Shown here one piece after another: positions 1 to 4,710 of a DNA stretch of 5,022 nucleotides (the stretch's first letter is position 1; each line of letters starts with the position of its first letter). The DNA comes from Pseudomonadota bacterium. GTDB taxonomy: Bacteria > Pseudomonadota > Gammaproteobacteria > Burkholderiales > Rhodocyclaceae. The DNA lies in NCBI GenBank assembly GCA_023459095.1, contig JAEWVQ010000321.1, forward strand, positions 1 through 5,022. Direction: 5' to 3'. The notes under the pieces were generated by a model that saw only the letters and a program-made list of their open reading frames with translations, had not been told where the DNA came from and searched no databases. The position numbers and the translations under genes were made by a program.

Positions 1-305
1 GGGTAATCGGGGCCGAAGATCCAGTGCCCCACCGGAATGCGCACCGCGTTGAGGCCGCGCTCGGCGATCCACGCGAAATCCTCGCGGGTGATGAAGCTGT
101 TCCAGTGCCGGCGCAGGCGCTCGCCGGCGGCAGCGCCGAGTTCGGCGCACCAGGTGGTTTCGTCGGTGGCCTGCAGGCCCTCGAACAGGCTGGGCACCAT
201 CCACTTTTCGAGCAGCAGCCAGCTGCCCAGATTGACCCCGCGCAGCTTGCCCGGCGCCGTTCCGGTGCCCGCCGCCGTCGCACTCGTATTCGTGTTCGCG
301 CTCAT
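1..305 (-). CDS. Glycoside hydrolase family 5, exo-beta-1,3-glucanase-like (partial, C-terminus beyond left edge)
   Basis: The reading frame starts at the ATG at 305 and runs off the left edge after 101 complete codons, so only the N-terminal part is seen. Residues 22-33 (RGVNLGSWLLLE), then PSLFEG (38-43), DETTWC (48-53), HWNSFIT (67-73), EDFAWIAERGLNAVRIPVGHW (75-95) and FGPDY follow the pattern of yeast Exg1-type glucan 1,3-beta-glucosidases in GH5 (subfamily 9 in style). That family releases glucose from the non-reducing end of beta-1,3-glucan. The two catalytic glutamates lie further on and are not in the window. The first 20 residues are rich in Thr, Ala and Asn, with no hydrophobic stretch and no signal peptide, so a cytoplasmic enzyme is likely unless the true start differs. 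A GGGAGGG Shine-Dalgarno (313-319) sits 7 nt before the ATG. The gene is divergent from the GH13 gene, which suggests a shared glucan or glucoside role. The fold assignment is firm; the exact substrate is inferred. Confidence 0.85.
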   Translation of the reverse strand, partial: MSANTNTSATAAGTGTAPGKLRGVNLGSWLLLEKWMVPSLFEGLQATDETTWCAELGAAAGERLRRHWNSFITREDFAWIAERGLNAVRIPVGHWIFGPDY

Positions 306-312
306 CGCCCTG

Positions 313-319
313 CCCTCCC
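313..319 (-). promoter_or_regulatory. Shine-Dalgarno of the GH5 gene
   Basis: Read on the minus strand this is GGGAGGG, 7 nt upstream of the ATG at 305. It supports that start codon for the glucanase-like gene. Confidence 0.6.
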
Positions 320-356
320 GTTGCGGTAATCGGTCGCTGCCGGCAAGCCCGCCGGC

Positions 357-384
357 GCCCCTGCTGCCGTGCCCCTGCTGCCGT
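357..384. repeat. Perfect 14-bp tandem direct repeat
   Basis: The unit GCCCCTGCTGCCGT occurs at 357-370 and again at 371-384 with no mismatch and no spacer. It lies in the middle of the divergent intergenic region, about 50 bp from the GH5 start and 150 bp from the GH13 start. It could be a paired regulator site or simply a replication-slippage duplication in GC-rich DNA. The sequence alone does not decide. Confidence 0.75.
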
Positions 385-482
385 ACCCGCTGCTCGGCGC
401 CTGCCCGGCTGCGACCAGCTTACTCCCGCGCGCGGCGGCCTCAGCGCGGCACACGCCACGGCGCCGTGCGCGGCACCCTGCC

Positions 483-488
483 TACAAT
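483..488 (+). promoter_or_regulatory. Possible -10 box (TACAAT) for the GH13 gene
   Basis: TACAAT matches five of six bases of the sigma70 -10 consensus and stands out in very GC-rich DNA. It lies 45 bp before the GH13 start, leaving room for a short leader with its Shine-Dalgarno. No convincing -35 hexamer is seen 15-19 bp upstream, so the promoter may be weak or activator-dependent. Confidence 0.35.
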
Positions 489-521
489 CGACGCACCCGC
501 GGCGAGCGCGGGCAGCGGCGC

Positions 522-526
522 GGGAG
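522..526 (+). promoter_or_regulatory. Shine-Dalgarno deciding the GH13 start
   Basis: GGGAG lies 7 nt before the ATG at 534. It favours this ATG over the in-frame ATG at 369, which would add an implausible basic low-complexity extension. Confidence 0.65.
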
Positions 527-533
527 AACGGCG

Positions 534-2207
534 ATGCGCGAGCGGTGGTGGCAGCAGGCGGTGGTCTATCAGATCTACCCGCGCAGCTTCATGGACGCCG
601 ACGGCGACGGCATCGGCGACCTGCGCGGCATCCGCGCCCGCCTCGACTACCTGCAGTGGCTGGGCGTCACCGTGCTGTGGCTGTGCCCCATCTTCCGCTC
701 GCCCAACGACGACAGCGGCTACGACATCAGCGACTACCGCGCGATCATGGCCGAGTTCGGCACCCTCGCCGACTTCGACGCCCTGCTCGCCGACGCGCAC
801 CGGCGCGGCATGCGCCTGATCCTCGACCTCGTGCTCAACCACACCAGCGACGAACACCCGTGGTTCGTCGAATCGCGCGCCGCGCGCACCAGCCCGCGCC
901 GCGACTGGTACATCTGGCGCGACGGCCGCCCCGGCGGCGGCCCGCCGAACAACTGGGAGAGCATCTTTCGCGGCCCGGCCTGGCAGTTCGACGCCGCCAC
1001 CGGCCAGTACTACCTCCACCTCTTCACCGCGCGCCAGCCCGACCTCAACTGGGCCAACCCCGCGGTGCGCGCCGCGCTCTGCGACATGGTGCGATGGTGG
1101 CTCGCGCGCGGCGTCGACGGCTTTCGCATCGACGCCATCACCCACATCCGCAAGGCTCCCGGCCTGCCCGACGCCCCCGACCCCGAAGGCCGCGGCTGCG
1201 TGCCGGCCTACGGCCAGCACATGAACGTCCCCGGCATCCTCGACGACATCGACGAACTGGTGCGCGACGGCTTCGGCGCGCGCGACCTGCTCACCGTCGG
1301 CGAGGCCAACGGCATCGGCGCGCGCCAGGCCGAAGCCTGGGTGGGCGAACGCCACCGGCGGCTGGCGATGATCCTGCAGTTCGAGCACTGGCACCTGTGG
1401 TCCGACGCGCCGCGCGCCGGGCTCGACGCGCGCCGCCTCAAGCGCATCCTCAGCCGCTGGCAGCGCGCCCTCCACGGCCGCGGCTGGAACGCCCTCTACC
1501 TCGAAAACCACGACCTGCCGCGCGTCGTTTCGCGCTGGGGCGACCCGCGCCGCCACCCCCGCACCAGCGCCACCGCGCTCGCCGCGATGTACTTCCTCAT
1601 GCAAGGCACGCCCTTCATCTACCAGGGCCAGGAACTCGGCCTCGCCAACACCGCGTTCCACAGCCTCGCCGACTTCGACGACGTCTTCGCCCGCAACCGC
1701 ATCGCCGAACTGCGCGCGCAAGGCTGGCACGACGACGCCATCCTCGCCGAACTCGCGCTCACCGCCCGCGACAACGCCCGCAACCCGATGCCGTGGGACG
1801 ACGCCGAACCCAACGCCGGCTTTACCACCGGCCGCCCGTGGCGCCCCCTCCACCCCGACCACGCCCGCGCCAACGTCGCCCGCCAACAGCGCGACCCGCA
1901 CTCCGTGCTGAATTTCTACCGCCGCCTGATCGCCCTGCGCGCCGCCGAACCCGCGCTCATCCACGGCCGCTACACCCTGCTGCTGCCCGCCAACCGCAGC
2001 CTCTACGCCTACACCCGCATGCTTAACGGCCACGGCTTCGCCGTGCTGTGCAACCTCACCCCCCACCCTGCCCACTACCGCCACCACGGCTTCGCCCTGC
2101 GCTTCGCGCAACTCGCGCTGGCAAACATGGAAGTCGCACCGCATGCCGACAGCCATAGCTGCACGCTGCGGGCTTATGAGGCGAGGGTTTATCGGGTGGA
2201 AGGGTGA
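534..2207 (+). CDS. GH13 alpha-glucosidase / oligo-1,6-glucosidase family enzyme
   Basis: A complete 557-residue enzyme of the GH13 oligo-1,6-glucosidase group, whose members cleave terminal alpha-glucosidic bonds of short oligosaccharides (isomaltose, maltose or similar), usually in the cytoplasm. No signal peptide is visible. The start WWQQAVVYQIYPRSF (5-19) and the calcium-type loop DADGDGIGDLRG (21-32) are typical. Conserved region I is DLVLNH (98-103), the group signature QPDLN is at 168-172, region II is GFRID with nucleophile Asp200, region III is GEAN with acid/base Glu257, and region IV is ENHD with Asp327. GQELG (365-369) and NPMPWDD (417-423) follow, with a C-terminal beta domain from about 480 ending in ARVYRVEG. 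Length is normal for the family. Ala201 follows the nucleophile, where classical oligo-1,6-glucosidases have Val, so alpha-1,6 preference is not assured. Trehalose-6-phosphate hydrolase is a less likely alternative. Confidence 0.93.
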   Translation: MRERWWQQAVVYQIYPRSFMDADGDGIGDLRGIRARLDYLQWLGVTVLWLCPIFRSPNDDSGYDISDYRAIMAEFGTLADFDALLADAHRRGMRLILDLVLNHTSDEHPWFVESRAARTSPRRDWYIWRDGRPGGGPPNNWESIFRGPAWQFDAATGQYYLHLFTARQPDLNWANPAVRAALCDMVRWWLARGVDGFRIDAITHIRKAPGLPDAPDPEGRGCVPAYGQHMNVPGILDDIDELVRDGFGARDLLTVGEANGIGARQAEAWVGERHRRLAMILQFEHWHLWSDAPRAGLDARRLKRILSRWQRALHGRGWNALYLENHDLPRVVSRWGDPRRHPRTSATALAAMYFLMQGTPFIYQGQELGLANTAFHSLADFDDVFARNRIAELRAQGWHDDAILAELALTARDNARNPMPWDDAEPNAGFTTGRPWRPLHPDHARANVARQQRDPHSVLNFYRRLIALRAAEPALIHGRYTLLLPANRSLYAYTRMLNGHGFAVLCNLTPHPAHYRHHGFALRFAQLALANMEVAPHADSHSCTLRAYEARVYRVEG

Positions 2208-2326
2208 GCAGCGCAGGGCAATGACGGGGCGCAACGGACGCAGGGAGCTTCGTTGTCAGCATCCCGGCTATAGAAAGCATAAGCGCATCTGCGCATATGC
2301 AATATTGGGCAATTAAATCCGCTTGG
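2208..2326. other. Convergent intergenic region with composition break
   Basis: These 119 bp lie between the 3' ends of the GH13 gene (plus) and the HARE-HTH gene (minus). The left half is GC-rich like the GH13 gene; from about 2260 the DNA becomes AT-richer and stays so through the next two genes. It holds a 24-bp near-palindrome (2277-2300). This is the left boundary of the compositional island. Confidence 0.7.
2272..2300 (-). terminator. Probable terminator hairpin of the Nudix/HARE operon
   Basis: Bases 2277-2287 (GCATAAGCGCA) and 2290-2300 (TGCGCATATGC) form 11-base inverted arms with one mismatch and a 2-base centre. On the minus strand the hairpin starts 26 nt after the HARE gene stop and is followed by TTTCT (2272-2276), a short T-rich tract as in intrinsic terminators. 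On the plus strand the following bases are AATATT, so it could also act weakly on GH13 transcripts. The small central loop means a few base pairs would open, and the T tract is short. A protein-binding palindrome is the alternative. Confidence 0.5.
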
Positions 2327-3265
2327 TCATTGACTGCTTGTTAGTTCTTCAATTGACAGGACGGTGTCAAAGCCATGAGCAACAACCTGATTAATTTTTA
2401 CCGAACTCGATACAGCCTGGATAAATTTCTTGAAATCGGAGTTACTACTCACCAGTCGGTTGATTGTACTCCAATCAAGTTTTGATTTCTTCCTTGCAGG
2501 GAAGAGCACAAACGACTCGCAGGGTTGAGCGACGTCCAACTTGATCACACCGATTCCGAAACTTGTACTGAGTCGTTCAAGCTCACCCCGAAATTCGGGA
2601 TCCTCGTTGATGTCTGCAGCGACTAGATAGCCTTGGTGGGCCCAGGACGAGTTTGATACAGCCTGAAAGAAACTTTCGCGCAAATTTCCAAAACTTAGTG
2701 CTTGCTTCAATTCGAAGGAATAGATTGACACCGGCAGGCTGTCTGTCTCTCGAAATAAACCTACGGCTTCAGCGGCCCACCCGTCAGTTTCGAGTGAGAA
2801 ACCAACGATATCGGGATGGAGCCATTCATTAACCTTCGCCCCTTTCTTTCCAGACTTATTGTGGGAAATTGTCTTGCATCGTGCATCAAACCCGGAAAAC
2901 TCACTCGCAGCGAACGATACAAGGTAACGATGAAGATCTTTCTCCAAAAACTTGGGAGCAGAACTTGTCTCCTCCGGCTCTCCGTCCTGAAAATTCTCCA
3001 ACTCAGAACCCGTGAGATTTTCGGCGTTAGCTTCCAGAATAAACCGAGCAGGCCAGGCACCAATTTTTACGAGTTTTGAGTCGGGGCGCTTCACGTCGAC
3101 ATAGATTCTGGCACCCAGTGTCTGCTTCGGTGTAGCTCCATTGAAAGCCAGCTTATCCGTTAGTCCAGACTCTTCCGCCGCTGCCCAGATCTGATCAACC
3201 GTTAGCGGCGACTGTTGCGAGATTAGAACATCATGCGCCAAATCGAGAAAGGTGTATTTCGCCAT
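2327..3265 (-). CDS. HARE-HTH domain protein with probable PD-(D/E)XK nuclease domain (HrgA/COG2958-like)
   Basis: A 312-residue protein. Residues 2-75 (starting AKYTFLDLAHDVL, with SPLTVDQIWAAAEESGL at 19-35, TPKQTLGARIYVDVK at 45-59 and WPARFIL at 71-77) match the HARE-HTH domain, a winged-helix module shared by eukaryotic ASXL/HB1 proteins and bacterial restriction-linked proteins and proposed to bind DNA or sense its modification. An acidic linker (84-105) follows. The C-terminal part has HPDIVG (Asp152) and FELK (Glu185, Lys187) preceded by a hydrophobic strand, as in PD-(D/E)XK nucleases, then SFFQAVSNSSWAHQGYLVA (198-216), as in COG2958 proteins. Nuclease activity is inferred. The start is the ATG seven nt after the Nudix stop. 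The open frame reaches further upstream, but that would overlap the Nudix gene by about 130 bp with un-protein-like sequence. No clear Shine-Dalgarno precedes the ATG, so translational coupling is likely. Confidence 0.82.
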   Translation of the reverse strand: MAKYTFLDLAHDVLISQQSPLTVDQIWAAAEESGLTDKLAFNGATPKQTLGARIYVDVKRPDSKLVKIGAWPARFILEANAENLTGSELENFQDGEPEETSSAPKFLEKDLHRYLVSFAASEFSGFDARCKTISHNKSGKKGAKVNEWLHPDIVGFSLETDGWAAEAVGLFRETDSLPVSIYSFELKQALSFGNLRESFFQAVSNSSWAHQGYLVAADINEDPEFRGELERLSTSFGIGVIKLDVAQPCESFVLFPARKKSKLDWSTINRLVSSNSDFKKFIQAVSSSVKINQVVAHGFDTVLSIEELTSSQ

Positions 3266-3272
3266 TTTGTTG

Positions 3273-4559
3273 TCAACATTTGAGTTTAGTGAGGATAGCT
3301 TCCAGAACGGGTTTGTCCGCTGGCGCTGTGAGCCATAATTCCAGCTCAGCCAATGGTACGAGGCGTACGGCCTGGGACTCCCAGCCCATGTCGGATGGGT
3401 CGCCACCGAGTCGTTTACCCAAATAGAGTCGCGTCATTGAGGTAGTACGTTTGAAGTCGCCTAAGTAACCAATGATCTTTACCTTTAGTCCCGACTCCTC
3501 AAATGCTTCCTTGACTGCATTGGCCCGGAGTGTGAGCTTAGACCCTTCAATTTTTCCTTTTGGCAAGGTAGTTTCGTAGCCTCCATACTGGTTTGTTGGC
3601 GAAACGAGCCAGATCCTGCCGTCGGGCTCTACAGTCACGATGCCAGACGCGAAAGACAGATGAGTTTTCGGTATAGGCGGCTCGTCCATCGCTGCAGCCA
3701 ACAAATCTAGTGCATTCCACGCTGCATCGTTATCAGGGTGGTCCGTCCAGATGGTCATCGGCACGCCGTTCAGTTCGGCTGGTGACCTTCCCCCGGGCAC
3801 GAAGACCGCGGTCGCACTAGGCTCATGCCAACTGTTCTGGACAGAGGGTTGGGTTGGCTTCTTGATAAGCAAGGGTTTCCCGTTTTTTCCGAGCTTCGGA
3901 TGGGTGATAGGCTCCAGAATTGTCTGCGCACGATTTCTAGTTCGCTTCGCATTCGCAATACATTCAGAAACGAGCTGCTGCATCTGACTCCAAGATGGAT
4001 CGGAGTAATTTTTCCCCGATAGCGCCCTCTCGGAGATATTGATCAATTGCTTTGCTTCTTGGCCGAGGCCGTAAACGCTCTCTTCAATTTCCAAAATCTG
4101 GTCGCGAACCAGGATCAGGGTTTGTCCAACGCCAGCTGCCAGTTCGACCTCAGGATGGCCCCGAAGGGTGTCAACGTCGCAACTCAAGAAGACAAGATTC
4201 CCATCAATGAGTCGGCTAATCCCTTCTTCGATTTTCTCCAGCACCGTACAGAAATCTGAGACGGTTTTTTTAGAAAGGCCGTCATCAAGTGCGACCTGGA
4301 TGCCATAGGCAATATTGGCCGTGCTTTTGTACGCCTCGCAAAGTCGATAGACGATAGAAGCAAAGCTACCGATCGTTACATCAATTCCCGGATGCTTCTC
4401 GCACTTGTCTAGAAGTTCCACCAAGCCAATGAGGGCCGGCGTGATCTTAGATATCAGCGTGCTGGCAATGGTGCTCAACTTGGCGATTGCACCCGGAACG
4501 GATTTATTCATTCGAAATTTGCTCTTATTTTGAACAGCGACACCCACGATCAACGGCAT
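3273..4559 (-). CDS. Nudix hydrolase with long helical N-terminal domain
   Basis: A 428-residue protein, about three times the size of a bare Nudix domain. Residues 1-215 are predicted mostly helical by eye (for example 20-50, 95-118, 145-180) and I do not recognise them. A basic, Pro-rich linker (218-247) follows, then a conserved-looking stretch with LNGVPMTIWTDHP (263-275) and DEPPIP (292-297). The Nudix domain spans about 300-418, with the box at 335-358: Gly335, Lys350-Glu351, Glu354-Glu355, Gly357-Leu358. The family hydrolyses nucleoside diphosphates linked to another group (ADP-ribose, NAD, modified NTPs and others); the metal-binding glutamates are present but the substrate cannot be read from sequence. 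The start could be ATG 4559 (AGGA 4 nt upstream), TTG 4562, or ATG 4511, which has only a distant AAGAG; I prefer 4559. It is the first gene of a two-gene operon with the HARE-HTH nuclease-like gene. Confidence 0.85.
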   Translation of the reverse strand: MPLIVGVAVQNKSKFRMNKSVPGAIAKLSTIASTLISKITPALIGLVELLDKCEKHPGIDVTIGSFASIVYRLCEAYKSTANIAYGIQVALDDGLSKKTVSDFCTVLEKIEEGISRLIDGNLVFLSCDVDTLRGHPEVELAAGVGQTLILVRDQILEIEESVYGLGQEAKQLINISERALSGKNYSDPSWSQMQQLVSECIANAKRTRNRAQTILEPITHPKLGKNGKPLLIKKPTQPSVQNSWHEPSATAVFVPGGRSPAELNGVPMTIWTDHPDNDAAWNALDLLAAAMDEPPIPKTHLSFASGIVTVEPDGRIWLVSPTNQYGGYETTLPKGKIEGSKLTLRANAVKEAFEESGLKVKIIGYLGDFKRTTSMTRLYLGKRLGGDPSDMGWESQAVRLVPLAELELWLTAPADKPVLEAILTKLKC

Positions 4560-4563
4560 CAAA

Positions 4564-4567
4564 TCCT
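4564..4567 (-). promoter_or_regulatory. Short Shine-Dalgarno (AGGA) of the Nudix gene
   Basis: On the minus strand AGGA is followed by TTTG and the ATG at 4559. The spacing of 4 nt is short but usable. It favours ATG 4559 over the TTG directly before it and over the internal ATG at 4511. Confidence 0.4.
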
Positions 4568-4578
4568 ATGCCATAAAG

Positions 4579-4606
4579 ATTATCGGTGCAGGCAATTTGC
4601 ATTCAA
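4579..4606 (-). promoter_or_regulatory. Sigma70-type promoter of the Nudix/HARE operon
   Basis: Read on the minus strand, a -35 hexamer TTGAAT (4601-4606) and a -10 hexamer GATAAT (4579-4584) are separated by 16 bp. They match the consensus at four and five of six positions. Transcription would begin near 4572, giving a leader of only about 12 nt before ATG 4559. The promoter sits at the very right end of the low-G+C block, so the cassette appears to carry its own promoter. Confidence 0.55.
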
Positions 4607-4695
4607 TGCCGTGAAATCCACCTCACCCAGCCCCACCTTGCCTTCCCCGCCGCCCCTCCTACCCTGAGTGAATACCCCGCCACCCCGGCGGTCAC

Positions 4696-4704
4696 GAGGA
4701 GGAG
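4696..4704 (+). promoter_or_regulatory. Strong Shine-Dalgarno of the alpha/beta hydrolase gene
   Basis: GAGGAGGAG lies 6 nt before the ATG at 4711 and fixes that start. A small GC hairpin (CCGCC 4677-4681 with GGCGG 4687-4691, 5-nt loop) ends 4 nt before it. This may be incidental. No good promoter hexamers are seen in the GC-rich leader. Confidence 0.7.
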
Positions 4705-4710
4705 CGCGCC

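Larger units (their letters stand above)
306..533. other. Divergent intergenic region between the GH5 and GH13 genes
   Basis: These 228 bases separate two start codons pointing away from each other and should hold both promoters. What can be seen is the GH5 Shine-Dalgarno, a perfect 14-bp tandem repeat (357-384), a -10-like TACAAT (483-488) and the GH13 Shine-Dalgarno (522-526). The GH13 frame stays open up to 369, but the added 55 residues would be an Arg/Ala/Pro-rich stretch unlike any GH13 N-terminus. I therefore treat this DNA as non-coding. No clear promoter was found for the minus strand. Confidence 0.7.
2210..4606. other. Lower-G+C two-gene cassette, probably horizontally acquired
   Basis: G+C falls from about 75% (1021-1080) to about 45-47% (2401-2460, 4321-4380) and rises again after about 4605. 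The block contains exactly one operon with its own promoter at the right end and a terminator-like palindrome at the left end. No integrase, transposase, tRNA or convincing flanking direct repeat is visible, so the mode of entry is unknown. The edges given are approximate and judged by composition. Confidence 0.65.
4560..4710. other. Divergent intergenic region at the right island boundary
   Basis: This 151-bp stretch separates the Nudix gene (minus) from the hydrolase gene (plus). Up to about 4605 it is AT-richer and holds the Nudix promoter. From about 4617 it turns C-rich with the hydrolase leader. A weak TTGCCT-16-TACCCT pair (4638-4665, plus) is the best I can find as a hydrolase promoter and is not convincing. 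Confidence 0.6.

Noticed and set aside
369..533. Upstream extension of the GH13 gene to ATG 369
   Set aside because: It adds 55 basic, low-complexity residues, crosses the TACAAT box and ignores the good Shine-Dalgarno before ATG 534, where the family N-terminus begins.
37..2026. Plus-strand frames at 37-819 and 545-2026
   Set aside because: Arg/Pro/Ala-rich translations without domain pattern, overlapping the GH5 gene on the other strand and the GH13 gene in another frame.
441..2234. Long open frame on the minus strand opposite the GH13 gene (597 codons)
   Set aside because: It is Val/Ala/Gly-rich antisense of a clear GH13 enzyme. Long antisense frames are expected in DNA with such high third-position G+C, and it has no family resemblance.
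2232..2255. Weak hairpin after the GH13 gene (CAACGGA / TTCGTTG, 10-nt loop)
   Set aside because: It needs a G-U pair and has no T tract afterwards; too weak to call a terminator.
3266..3406. Upstream extension of the HARE-HTH gene
   Set aside because: It would overlap the Nudix coding region in another frame, where the Nudix C-terminus is clearly the real protein; the HARE domain starts right at ATG 3265.
2216..4613. Possible direct repeats at the island edges (GGCAATT at 2308 and 4591; CAATGaCG at 2219 and CAATGcCG at 4604)
   Set aside because: Only 7 bases identical or 7 of 8 matching, and not placed symmetrically at the composition breaks; expected by chance, so not called attachment sites.
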